A stretch of DNA of 64,000 nt, from the NCBI GenBank assembly GCA_963841715.1, contig CAWJDP010000005.1:62001-126000 (forward strand), in the 5' to 3' direction. The notes under the pieces are model-generated. The model searched no databases. It was not told the DNA's origin and worked only from the letters and a program-made list of their open reading frames with translations. The translations under genes and the position numbers were made by a program. How positions within the stretch are numbered: the first letter of the stretch is position 1; each line of letters begins with the position of its first letter. Shown here piece by piece: positions 49,459 to 59,797 of this stretch. The DNA is from DASPWW01 sp963841715 (GTDB lineage Bacteria > Actinomycetota > Thermoleophilia > Solirubrobacterales > 70-9).

Positions 49459-50595
49459 GTGGCGCAGGACTTCTACGACGTGCTCGGGGTCCAGAAGAAG
49501 GCCTCCGCGGACGAGATCAAGAAGGCGTACCGGAAGCTCGCCCGCAGGTACCACCCCGACCGCAACCCCGACGATCCCGCGGCCGAGGAGCGCTTCAAGC
49601 AGGTCCAGGAGGCCTACGACACGCTCTCGGACCCCGAGAAGCGAAAGAGCTACGACGCCGGCGGGGTCTTCGGCGGCTTCGGCGGCGCCGGCGCGGCGGG
49701 CGCGCGCGGCTTCTCGGGCAACTTCTCCGACCTCGGCGACATCTTCTCGAGTGTGTTCAACCGCCGCCGCGGCGGCGAACCCGCGCCGGCGAAGGGCCGC
49801 GACCTCGAGACAGAGGTCCAGTTGAGCTTTGAGCAGGCGATGGACGGCGCCCAGGTGCCGATCACGGTCCCAAAGCCCTCGACGTGTCCGACCTGCGACG
49901 GCGACGGGGCGAAGCCCGGTACCCAGCCGCGCGTGTGCCCGCGCTGCGGCGGCCGCGGCATCGACTCGCAGAGCCAGGGCGTGTTCTCGATCAGCCAGCC
50001 GTGCCCGCGCTGCGGCGGGCAGGGACGGGTGATCGATGAGCCGTGCCCGACCTGTGGTGGCTCAGGGCTGACCACGCAGCGCAAGCGCTACCGCGTGAAC
50101 ATCCCGCCGGGCGTCCGCGACGGAACCCGGATCCGGCTCGCGGGCAAGGGCGAGGACGGCCCTCGCGGCGGCCCCGCGGGCGACCTCTACGTGATCACCC
50201 GGGTCACCCCCTCGCCGGTGTTCCGGCATCGCAAGGACGGCAACCTCGAGGTCACGATCCCGGTCACGGTCGCCGAGGCGGCCCAGGGCGCGACGGTAGA
50301 GGTCCCGACCCTGCACGGAACGAAGCGGATCCGCGTCCCCGCCGGCACCCAGCACGGGACCGTCCAGCGCCTCCGCGGCGAGGGGCCGGCGAAGCCGGGC
50401 GGCCGCGCACGCGGCGACATCCACTACCGGCTCGAGCTCGAGGTCCCGGAGGACCTCACCCGCGAGCAGGCCGAGGCGCTCGACTCGCTCAACGACCACA
50501 ACCCGCGCGAGCGGGTGCTGCGCGCCGCCAAGCGCTCGACGGGGTCATCGTCCGGCGATCGGTCCGGCGACGGCGGCAAGGTTGGCGCGTCATGA
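49459..50595 (+). CDS. dnaJ: Chaperone DnaJ (Hsp40)
   Basis: 378 residues from GTG 49459. J domain first (YDVLGVQKKASADEIKKAYR, with HPD in YHPDRNPDD), then a Gly/Phe-rich linker. Four CxxCxGxG zinc repeats follow (CPTCDGDG, CPRCGGRG, CPRCGGQG, CPTCGGSG) and the C-terminal substrate domain. Complete class A DnaJ. The stop overlaps the hspR start as ATGA. Confidence 0.97.
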   Translation: MAQDFYDVLGVQKKASADEIKKAYRKLARRYHPDRNPDDPAAEERFKQVQEAYDTLSDPEKRKSYDAGGVFGGFGGAGAAGARGFSGNFSDLGDIFSSVFNRRRGGEPAPAKGRDLETEVQLSFEQAMDGAQVPITVPKPSTCPTCDGDGAKPGTQPRVCPRCGGRGIDSQSQGVFSISQPCPRCGGQGRVIDEPCPTCGGSGLTTQRKRYRVNIPPGVRDGTRIRLAGKGEDGPRGGPAGDLYVITRVTPSPVFRHRKDGNLEVTIPVTVAEAAQGATVEVPTLHGTKRIRVPAGTQHGTVQRLRGEGPAKPGGRARGDIHYRLELEVPEDLTREQAEALDSLNDHNPRERVLRAAKRSTGSSSGDRSGDGGKVGAS

Positions 50596-51020
50596 GCCCA
50601 AAGCGGCGTGCGAAGCGCGGCGAGGTCGAGGGCATCGACGGCGCCCGCGGCGTGTTCATGATCTCGGTCGCGGCCGAGCTCGCGGAGATGCACCCGCAGA
50701 CGCTGCGGATGTACGAGGCGCGCGGGCTGATCTCTCCAAAGCGCTCGCCGAAGAACACACGTCTCTACTCGCAGCAGGACGTCGAGATGCTGCGAAGGAT
50801 CCAGCGCATGACCGAGCAAGGCCTGAACCTCGCGGGCGTCGAGTCGGTGCTCGAGCTCGAGGCGCAGCTCGAGCGGATGCGCGCGGAGCTGGTGCGGATG
50901 CGAAAGCGGGCCGCCGCGCTCGAGCGCGAGATGCTCGATGAGCTCGAGCGGGTGCGGCGCGCGTCCCGCGCCGAGATCGTCCCCTACGGTGCCTACCAGC
51001 CGACAAGCGCCAAGAGCTGA
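50592..51020 (+). CDS. hspR: MerR-family heat-shock repressor HspR
   Basis: 142 residues from ATG 50592, overlapping the dnaJ stop. MISVAAELAEMHPQTLRMYE with ARGLISPKRSPKNTRLYSQQ is the winged HTH of HspR, and a C-terminal coiled coil follows (ELEAQLERMRAELVRMRKRA). HspR represses the dnaK operon at HAIR sites, with DnaK as co-repressor. In this window no clear CTTGAGT-N7-ACTCAAG is visible before dnaK. Confidence 0.95.
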   Translation: MSPKRRAKRGEVEGIDGARGVFMISVAAELAEMHPQTLRMYEARGLISPKRSPKNTRLYSQQDVEMLRRIQRMTEQGLNLAGVESVLELEAQLERMRAELVRMRKRAAALEREMLDELERVRRASRAEIVPYGAYQPTSAKS

Positions 51021-51035
51021 GCACGGGAGTCGAGT

Positions 51036-53678
<2,643 letters not shown>

Positions 53679-53698
53679 CGCGGCCGCGACGACGAGGA

Positions 53699-53724
53699 GA
53701 GGGGCGAGCCGAGGCCCGCCCCTC
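53699..53724 (+). terminator. Terminator-like hairpin after clpB
   Basis: GAGGGGCG (53699-53706) pairs with CGCCCCTC (53717-53724), 20 bp after the clpB stop and before the convergent gene's stop at 53752. No T-run. Confidence 0.6.
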
Positions 53725-53751
53725 CCGGTTCACCTGAGGTGTCCCGCGTGG

Positions 53752-54336
53752 TCAGGGTTGGACCGAGACCGCCGAGATCGTCGGGTTGAGGACGTTCCCG
53801 GCGCTCCACGTGGCCGGACGCGTGCAGTCGATCCTCGCCTGCCCCGCGGCGTCGAACGTGTGCACGATCTGCCCCGACGCGGGGTAGGTCTCGCCTGGCG
53901 ACAGGTTGGCCGCCATCCGCAGGTTGCGGGCCAGAACCCCCTCGTCGGCATCCGCGATCACGCGGCAGTTGGGGCCGGTCGTCGCGGCGCCGTTGTTGTT
54001 GATCTCACCGCGCGCCACGATCAGGTACCTGCCCGCGTCCAGGTCGAGCGTCTGGACCGTCGTCGTGCCTGCCCCCGAGGGAAGGGTCGCCGACGTCGAC
54101 GTGTTGGTGAACGCGTGCGACTCGAGCTCGCCCGGCGCCAGCTCGCCGACCGTGTCCGCGTTCGCCACCGACAGCTTCGGCGCCTTCTTGTTGATCTGCT
54201 TGTTGGCGATCTTCTTCGCCTTGTTCTTCGTGACCGGCTTGCCGCCCGCGTACGCGGCGCCCGTCACGCCGGCGACCAATGCCAGGATCGCGATCACGAT
54301 CGCGGGCGATGGTCGAGCGTGCATCACTCGTCTCAT
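53752..54336 (-). CDS. Exported protein with KAKKIAN motif and a jelly-roll-like body
   Basis: 194 residues. The N-terminal helix (PSPAIVIAILALVAGVTGAA) is a signal or anchor. KPVTKNKAKKIANKQINKKA follows, a motif also present in the gene at 39320. The body is beta-rich (AGRYLIVARGEINNNGAATT, GQIVHTFDAAGQARIDCTRP) and ends TISAVSVQP, like collagen-tail or C1q/TNF-like folds. The role is unknown. It is convergent with clpB. Confidence 0.75.
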   Translation of the reverse strand: MRRVMHARPSPAIVIAILALVAGVTGAAYAGGKPVTKNKAKKIANKQINKKAPKLSVANADTVGELAPGELESHAFTNTSTSATLPSGAGTTTVQTLDLDAGRYLIVARGEINNNGAATTGPNCRVIADADEGVLARNLRMAANLSPGETYPASGQIVHTFDAAGQARIDCTRPATWSAGNVLNPTISAVSVQP

Positions 54337-54431
54337 TGCGAACCTCCCGGGTTGCTTTCAACAAGGCCCCGCCCGGCCCGATCCCACCCCCTGCCGGACG
54401 CGTACAGCATTAAACGCGATCCGCGCTATTC

Positions 54432-54455
54432 CGTCAATACGCAGGCATGCGTATC
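54432..54455 (+). repeat. Operator-like inverted repeat, copy 1
   Basis: Contains ATACGCA and TGCGTAT as inverted half-sites with 4 bp between. Twenty-four bases here match 54728-54751 at all but three positions. Within the 430-bp stretch 54337-54766 that has no supported gene, this is one of two copies; the second overlaps the start region of the LuxR-type gene. Confidence 0.7.
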
Positions 54456-54532
54456 AGCGAGCTCCAGCTTCGATCGTCGGTCCGAACGAGCGTCCGGCTC
54501 GGTGCATCGCTCGGCCGGCGAGCGCCAGGGCG

Positions 54533-54560
54533 GGAGGGGCGGGCTGCCGCCCGCCCCTCC
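54533..54560 (+). terminator. Perfect 12-bp hairpin in the intergenic region
   Basis: GGAGGGGCGGGC (54533-54544) and GCCCGCCCCTCC (54549-54560) with a four-base loop TGCC, about 80 bp after repeat copy 1. It could end a short transcript starting there; no T-run follows. Confidence 0.55.
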
Positions 54561-54727
54561 GCATCCCTGAACCGTGGGTGTGCTGTGTCTTCGGGGGTAC
54601 TGCTATGTGGTGTGCGATATACGCTTCGACGCCGATCCCCTCCCTATGCGCCTGGGATCGAGAGGCGGCCGTGGCCACCCGCACCGGTGAACGGCGTCGA
54701 GGGCATCAAAGGGGGCCGCGAGCCATG

Positions 54728-54751
54728 CGTCAATACGCAGGGTTGCGTATC
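54728..54751 (+). repeat. Operator-like inverted repeat, copy 2 (at the LuxR-type gene start)
   Basis: Same ATACGCA...TGCGTAT half-sites, 16 bp before ATG 54767. Suits an autoregulatory site of the regulator it precedes. Confidence 0.7.
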
Positions 54752-54766
54752 TTTGGCCTCGTAGGC

Positions 54767-55114
54767 ATGCACAGGGAGTCGGACATCCACTCGATGCTGA
54801 CCGCGCTGAGAGGTCTAGGGCTGACGGCGCGCGAGGCCGAGGTCCTCAGCCTCGTCGCGCTAGGGAGCTCGAACGCCGAGGTCGCGCGCGACCTTGTGAT
54901 CAGCACCCGCACCGTCCACAAGCACCTCGAGCACGTGTACGCGAAGCTCGATGCGAGCTCGCGCACCGAGGCCGCCGCGATCGCCTGGACGAGCGCGGCC
55001 GAGCCCAGCCGCGAGGGCGCCCCGCGCGTCGCTTTCCGATCCGCAGCATCGGCCATAGCGACGCTGCTTGCGGCGCTCGACGCGCTCGATTTCGCGCTCG
55101 CAATCCCCGCCTGA
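54767..55114 (+). CDS. LuxR-type DNA-binding regulator (HTH only)
   Basis: 115 residues from ATG 54767; ATG 54725 would translate through the repeat. The HTH is clear: LTAREAEVLSLVALGSSNAE then VARDLVISTRTVHKHLEHVY with AKLDASSRTEAA. No receiver or ligand domain precedes it; a short helical tail follows (ATLLAALDALDFALAIPA). It probably controls itself via the duplicated repeats at 54432 and 54728. Confidence 0.87.
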   Translation: MHRESDIHSMLTALRGLGLTAREAEVLSLVALGSSNAEVARDLVISTRTVHKHLEHVYAKLDASSRTEAAAIAWTSAAEPSREGAPRVAFRSAASAIATLLAALDALDFALAIPA

Positions 55115-55168
55115 GACGCTAGCGGAACGCCCGCGAGCCGCGCCTCCAAGCGCTACCTTTAACTGCCG

Positions 55169-56059
55169 ATGCGGCGGGGAATTTCGACCGTTCTCGGCGT
55201 CGTGGGTGCGCTTGCGGCGGCCGCACCCGCGAGCGCGGCGACGACGATCGGGCTTGCCTCGCTGCCCGATCCGGTGAATGCGGACGCCTGTACCGCGACC
55301 GACGCCTGCACCGTCACGAACCTGGCCGCCTCACCGATCGGCGGCGTGGTGACAAGCTGGCGCGTGCGAGCGAGTGACACCGAGACCGGCGGCACCGATG
55401 TTCGACTGAAGGTCATCCGGCCCGCCGACGGCGGTTACACCGGCGTCAGCACCAGCCCGACGCAGCACATTCCCAGCAGCGGCACGGTGGCCACCTATGG
55501 ACCGTTCCTCACCCGGCAGCCGATCAAGACCGGCGATCAGATTGCCCTCGACATCTCGCCGTCCGGCGACAATCTTGCCGTGGACACGGACGGCTTGCCC
55601 CGCGTGACCCGCCTGCGCTGGGAGCCGCCGCTCGCCAATTCCGAGACCAAAGCGCCCTCGGCGATCTTCACGGACAACGAGCTGACGACGTTCAACGCCG
55701 TCGTCGAACCCGACGCCGACTGCGACGGGCTCGGCGACGAATCCCAGGACCCGGCGGTTGTCGGCGGCTGCCTGATCCCGCCGTCAAGCGGCGAGCCCGA
55801 CACGAGTCTCGGCCGCTCGCCGAAGAAGGTCGTGAAGACGAAGCACCCGAAGGCGAAGGTCAAGTTCACGTTCTCCTCGAACGACCCGGCCGCGGTCTTC
55901 CTGTGCAAGCTCGACAAGGGCAAGTTCAGGCGCTGCAAGTCGCCGTTCAAGCGCAAGGTGCGGCGCGGCAAGCACGTGTTCCTCGTCGAGGCGCGCAACG
56001 CTGCCGGCAATGTCGACCAGACGCCGGCGCGGTTCAAGTTCAGGGTGCGCAAGCGCTAG
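55169..56059 (+). CDS. Secreted protein with Ig-like Lys-rich C-terminal repeat
   Basis: 296 residues, signal peptide (GVVGALAAAAPASAATTIGL). The middle is beta-rich (SWRVRASDTETGGTDVRLKV, FLTRQPIKTGDQIALDISPS) with an acidic DADCDGLGDESQDP resembling thrombospondin-3-like calcium loops. The end (PKAKVKFTFSSNDPAAVFLC, RRGKHVFLVEARNAAGNVDQ, TPARFKFRVRKR) matches the Ig-like unit of the beta-helix protein at 23855-25677. Likely a surface protein of unknown role. Confidence 0.75.
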   Translation: MRRGISTVLGVVGALAAAAPASAATTIGLASLPDPVNADACTATDACTVTNLAASPIGGVVTSWRVRASDTETGGTDVRLKVIRPADGGYTGVSTSPTQHIPSSGTVATYGPFLTRQPIKTGDQIALDISPSGDNLAVDTDGLPRVTRLRWEPPLANSETKAPSAIFTDNELTTFNAVVEPDADCDGLGDESQDPAVVGGCLIPPSSGEPDTSLGRSPKKVVKTKHPKAKVKFTFSSNDPAAVFLCKLDKGKFRRCKSPFKRKVRRGKHVFLVEARNAAGNVDQTPARFKFRVRKR

Positions 56060-56097
56060 CTAGCCTCTCCTCACCGCCTTCCCTCTCCCATCTTCCA

Positions 56098-57723
56098 ATG
56101 CCTTCCTTCGCGCGCGCAGAAAGCCGACCGGCGTGGCTCCCGGCAGTCGCCCTGTCAGCGGCGCTGGCGGCGATCCTCGTCGTCTGGGACCCGCACGTCC
56201 GCGACCTGGCGGCGCAGACGTTCCGGGCCGAGCTATTCGACCATGTCGGGTTCGCGATCTGGAACGGGAGCTGGTACCAGGGGCATTACACGCTGACCTA
56301 CAGCGTCCTCTTCCCTCCCCTGGCGGCGCTGCTCGGGCCGATGCTCGTCGGCGGGCTCTCGGTCGTCGCCTCGACCTACCTGTTCGACCGCATCGTGCGC
56401 GAGCAGTGGGGCGAGCGCGCGCGCCCCGCGGCGCTGTGGTTCGCCGTCGGGGCGGTGGCGATGATCGCGAACGGCAACCTCACGTACTCGCTCGGCGTCG
56501 CCTTCGGGCTCGCGAGCCTGCGCTGCCTGCAGGAGGGGCGGCCGCGAATCGCGATCGCGGGCGCGATCGCGTGCGGGCTCTCGAGCCCCGTCGCGGCGGC
56601 GTTCTTCGCCGGCATCGCCGCGGTCGGCGCCGCCGGGCGCCGGGGCCGGCTCGACCGCACCGCGCTCGCGGTCGGGATCGCGGCGATCGCCCCGGTTCTC
56701 TTGCTGAACGTCGTCTTCCCGGGGACGGGGGTGCAGCCGTTCTCGTTCGCGTCGTACATCGCCGCGCCGCTGTGGTGCATCGGCGGCCCGCTCTACCTGA
56801 CCCGGGAGATGCCGGAGGAGCGCCCGTTCCGGATCACGGTGATCGCGTTCGTGGTCGCGGTGACGCTCGTGTGGCTGGTCCCGAGCGCGCTCGGCGACAA
56901 CGTCCTGCGGCCACTGTGGCTGTTCGGCGGCCCGGTCCTGCTCGCGATCCTGCTCGCGCACCGGCCGGCGGTGCCGCGGCGCGGGATCGCGGTCCTCGTG
57001 GCGGCGATCGCGCTGCTGCTCGCAGGGTACTGGCAGGTCAGCTACGCCGCCAAGGAGCTGATCCAGAGCGCCGGCGATCCCTCCACCCAGGCCGCCTACT
57101 ACAAGCCGCTGAAGAGTTGGCTGCGCGCACACGGAGGCGCGAGCGCGCGGATCGAGGTCCCGCCGACACTGAACAGCTGGGAGTCAGCGTATCTGGCGCC
57201 GGACTTCCAGCTCGCGCGGGGATGGCTGCGCCAACTCGACGCGACCCGGGGATCGATCTTCTTCCGCGACCGGCTGACGGCGCGGCGCTACCACGACTGG
57301 CTGCGCGACAACGGGGTGCGTTACGTCGCGCTCGCGGACGCCCCGCCGCAGAAGTACGCGGTCACCGAGCATGCTCTCGTCGCCCGCGATCCCGGCTACC
57401 TGAAGCCGGTCTGGAGCTCGCGGCACTGGCGGGTGTTCGCGGTCCGCCATCATGCCCCGCTCGTCCAGAGCGAAGACGGGCGCGCACGCGTTACGGCGCT
57501 GCGCCCGGAGTCGCTGAGCCTCGACGTGACCCGGCCGGGGACGTTCACGGTTCTCGTCCGCAGCTCGCCTTATTGGGCGATGCACCGCGGCCGGGGCTGC
57601 GTCGGCGAGCAGGGGCGGTGGACGAAGCTCCGGGTCGCGAAGCCGGGACGGGTGAAGATCGGGATCGACTTCTCGCTCGGGCGGGGGATCGAATCCGCTT
57701 CGGGCTCGACTCCGCACTGCTAG
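56098..57723 (+). CDS. Large polytopic membrane protein, GT-C-like
   Basis: 541 residues from ATG 56098. Eight to ten hydrophobic helices (VALSAALAAILVVWDPHVRD, GVAFGLASLRCLQEGRPRIA, ALAVGIAAIAPVLLLNVVFP, IAVLVAAIALLLAGYWQVSY) precede a soluble C-terminal domain of about 170 residues. I do not recognise a named family, but YQGHYTLTYSVLFPPLAALL and the layout recall polyprenol-dependent glycosyltransferases. The stop TAG at 57721-57723 adjoins the IS481 target duplication, so the gene is intact despite the insertion. Confidence 0.7.
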   Translation: MPSFARAESRPAWLPAVALSAALAAILVVWDPHVRDLAAQTFRAELFDHVGFAIWNGSWYQGHYTLTYSVLFPPLAALLGPMLVGGLSVVASTYLFDRIVREQWGERARPAALWFAVGAVAMIANGNLTYSLGVAFGLASLRCLQEGRPRIAIAGAIACGLSSPVAAAFFAGIAAVGAAGRRGRLDRTALAVGIAAIAPVLLLNVVFPGTGVQPFSFASYIAAPLWCIGGPLYLTREMPEERPFRITVIAFVVAVTLVWLVPSALGDNVLRPLWLFGGPVLLAILLAHRPAVPRRGIAVLVAAIALLLAGYWQVSYAAKELIQSAGDPSTQAAYYKPLKSWLRAHGGASARIEVPPTLNSWESAYLAPDFQLARGWLRQLDATRGSIFFRDRLTARRYHDWLRDNGVRYVALADAPPQKYAVTEHALVARDPGYLKPVWSSRHWRVFAVRHHAPLVQSEDGRARVTALRPESLSLDVTRPGTFTVLVRSSPYWAMHRGRGCVGEQGRWTKLRVAKPGRVKIGIDFSLGRGIESASGSTPHC

Positions 57724-57728
57724 CTAGG

Positions 57729-58749
57729 TGTAGTTCCTCGGCACGTTGTTCATCCGGGCCTCCTTGGAGGCTGGGGGTGCGAACCAACCCAGCACCAAGG
57801 AGGAGCACCGGATGAACATCCACGCTAACGCCAAGACCTGTCCGAACTCTCGCGAACTGCTCGCAAGGCGGGTGACCGAGCAGGGCTGGAGCTACGCCAG
57901 CGCGGCTAATGCCGCCGGCGTCTCGGTGAGGACGGTCGCGAAGTGGGCAGCGCGCTATCGGCGCGGGGAGTCGATGGCGGACCGCTCCTCAGCGCCCAGG
58001 CGGATCCCCTCGAGGACCGACCGAGCCCGGATCGAGGCGATCGAGCGCCTGCGGCGGCTGCGGATGACCGCGGCCGAGATCGCGGAGATCCTCGGGATGG
58101 CGCTATCAACCGTTTCTCGCTGGCTGCGTCGGATCGGGCTCGGCAAGCGCTCGCGCCTTGAGCCGCCGGAGCCGCCCAACCGCTACGAGCGCTCGAGGCC
58201 GGGGGAGCTCATCCACGTCGACGTCAAAAAGCTCGGCCGCTTCGGGGTCGCGGGCAAGCGTGTGATCGGACATCGCCACGCAAGCCGCGGCTACGGCTGG
58301 GAGTGCTGCCACGTCGCGGTCGACGACGCGACGCGTCTCGCCTTTGTCGAGGTGTTGGCAGACGAGCGCGCCGAGACGGCGGTCGGCTTTCTGCGTCGCG
58401 CGATCGCCTGGTTTTCTGAGCGCGGGGTCCGCGTCGAGCGCGTGATGACCGACAACGGCTCTCCCTACGTCTCAACCGCGCACGCCGTTGCGTGCCGCGA
58501 GCTCCGGCTGCGGCACCTAAGGACGAGGCCCTATCGCCCGCGGACGAACGGCAAGGCCGAGCGCTTCATCCAGACGATGTTGAGGGAGTGGGCCTACTCA
58601 CGGCTCTATGGAAGCTCCGAGGCGCGGCGCGGGCAACTGGCTCCCTGGCTTCTGCACTACAACTTCCGCCGAAGGCATGGCTCCCTCGGCCACAAGTCGC
58701 CCGGGGCTCGACTCGTCGAGCTTCACGAACAACCTGGTTAGGAACTACA
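57729..58749 (+). mobile_element. Complete IS481-family insertion sequence (about 1,021 bp)
   Basis: Imperfect 23-bp terminal inverted repeats (19/23 identical) start TGTAGTTCCT at the left (57729-57751) and are matched in inverse at 58727-58749. A 6-bp direct repeat GCTAGG flanks the element (57723-57728 and 58750-58755), fitting the NCTAGN target known for IS481. One transposase gene fills the interior. Ends, target duplication and ORF are all intact, so it is recent and may be active. Confidence 0.9.
57812..58741 (+). CDS. IS481-family transposase (DDE)
   Basis: 309 residues from ATG 57812 with AAGGAGGAG upstream. N-terminal HTH (YASAANAAGVSVRTVAKWAA, AAEIAEILGMALSTVSRWLR) and a DDE integrase core: first Asp in GELIHVDVKKLGRF, second in VMTDNGSPYVS, Glu in RTNGKAERFIQTMLREW. 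The conserved LRHLRTRPYRPRTNGKAERF and YNFRRRHGSLGHKSPGARL tails are typical of the family. The stop codon lies inside the right inverted repeat. Confidence 0.93.
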   Translation: MNIHANAKTCPNSRELLARRVTEQGWSYASAANAAGVSVRTVAKWAARYRRGESMADRSSAPRRIPSRTDRARIEAIERLRRLRMTAAEIAEILGMALSTVSRWLRRIGLGKRSRLEPPEPPNRYERSRPGELIHVDVKKLGRFGVAGKRVIGHRHASRGYGWECCHVAVDDATRLAFVEVLADERAETAVGFLRRAIAWFSERGVRVERVMTDNGSPYVSTAHAVACRELRLRHLRTRPYRPRTNGKAERFIQTMLREWAYSRLYGSSEARRGQLAPWLLHYNFRRRHGSLGHKSPGARLVELHEQPG

Positions 58750-58750
58750 G

Positions 58751-59431
58751 CTAGGCGCCCTCGGCGTCTGCCCCGGCGACGAGACACGCGACCGGGCGGT
58801 CGAGTCGGCGGCGGACATCGTCGACAGTGCGCCCACCCTTTCGCTCGCCGGTGACGAACACGACCTCGGTCGCCGGGAAGTCGCGAAGCGTGTCCTCTGT
58901 CGCCTGGACCGGGTCGGTGTCGCCGACCCGGCCGCGGGCTTCGACACCGGCGGCCGCGAGGACCCCGAGCGACACCGCGAGCCGCTCCTGGGCGCCGAGC
59001 CGGGCGCCGCGCAGGTCCGAGAGCCAGTGCGAGATCGTCGAGTTGAGCGCGGGGGCGAGGACGAGCGCATCGGCAGGCGCCCCGGGTCTTGGGCCGCGGA
59101 CCGCGCTCGCGACCTGCTCGGCGACCTCCGGGTCCTCTATTGAGGTCAGCGCGACTACGAGCACATGCCGTTCGCCGTCCGAGGACGCGACCTCGATCGG
59201 CTCGTCGAACTTCGAGCGGATCGCGACGATGACGATCACGGCCGCGGCCAGCGATCCCATCGGCAGACCGACGGCCGGCCCCGCAAGCGCGAACCCGCCG
59301 ATTACCGGGATGCAGACTGCAGCGACCAGCAGCGGCAGCATCCATGGCTTGAGGTCCACCGGCGTGAGCTTCCTCATCGCGTCTGGAAAGGTATCCCCGG
59401 GCACGGGGACTTGCGCGGAGTCGCCCGACAT
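58751..59431 (-). CDS. Membrane protein with a universal-stress-like C-terminal domain
   Basis: 226 residues (ATG 59431; ATG 59377 possible). Two close helices (MLPLLVAAVCIPVIGGFALA, GSLAAAVIVIVAIRSKF) are followed by a soluble part of about 145 residues (HVLVVALTSIEDPEVAEQVA, ADALVLAPALNSTISHWLSD, TLRDFPATEVVFVTGER) recalling a universal-stress/HUP-like fold. I cannot name a family. Its stop (CTA in 58751-58753) lies in the second copy of the IS481 target duplication, so the gene is intact. Confidence 0.7.
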   Translation of the reverse strand: MSGDSAQVPVPGDTFPDAMRKLTPVDLKPWMLPLLVAAVCIPVIGGFALAGPAVGLPMGSLAAAVIVIVAIRSKFDEPIEVASSDGERHVLVVALTSIEDPEVAEQVASAVRGPRPGAPADALVLAPALNSTISHWLSDLRGARLGAQERLAVSLGVLAAAGVEARGRVGDTDPVQATEDTLRDFPATEVVFVTGERKGGRTVDDVRRRLDRPVACLVAGADAEGA

Positions 59432-59479
59432 GCGAGAAAAGGGGGCAGCGCAATCTCACGCCACTAGAAAGGAGCACGG

Positions 59480-59761
59480 ATGGCCACTTTCATCATGCTG
59501 ACCCGACTCACCGCCGACGGGGTGAAGACGCTGAAGAACAATCCCGCCCGCGTCCAGGAGGTGAACAAGGAGGTCGAGCAGCTCGGGGCAAAGGTCGTCA
59601 ACCAGTGGGCAACGCTCGGCCAGTACGACTTCATCAGCGTCGTCGAAGCCCCCGACGAGAAGACGATGGCGAAGGTCTCGGTCGAGCTCGGATCCCGGGG
59701 CACGACGAGCAATCAGACGCTGACGGCGATCTCAGCCGAAGACCTCACGAGCTCTCTTTAG
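59480..59761 (+). CDS. GYD-domain protein
   Basis: 93 residues with AAGGAG upstream. FIMLTRLTADGVKTLKNNPA, VVNQWATLGQYDFISVVEAP and TSNQTLTAISAEDL are the GYD domain (ferredoxin-like, named for its Gly-Tyr-Asp; here GQYDF). Function unknown. It lies 36 bp before purD on the same strand, so it may be co-transcribed with the purine genes. Confidence 0.85.
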   Translation: MATFIMLTRLTADGVKTLKNNPARVQEVNKEVEQLGAKVVNQWATLGQYDFISVVEAPDEKTMAKVSVELGSRGTTSNQTLTAISAEDLTSSL

Positions 59762-59797
59762 GGGCCCTGCGCGGAGCGCTCGAGGCCACGGACCAGA

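Noticed and set aside
54447..54764. 105-codon ORF starting inside repeat copy 1
   Set aside because: Composition typical of chance frames, it contains the hairpin, has no ribosome-binding site and overlaps the regulator's start.
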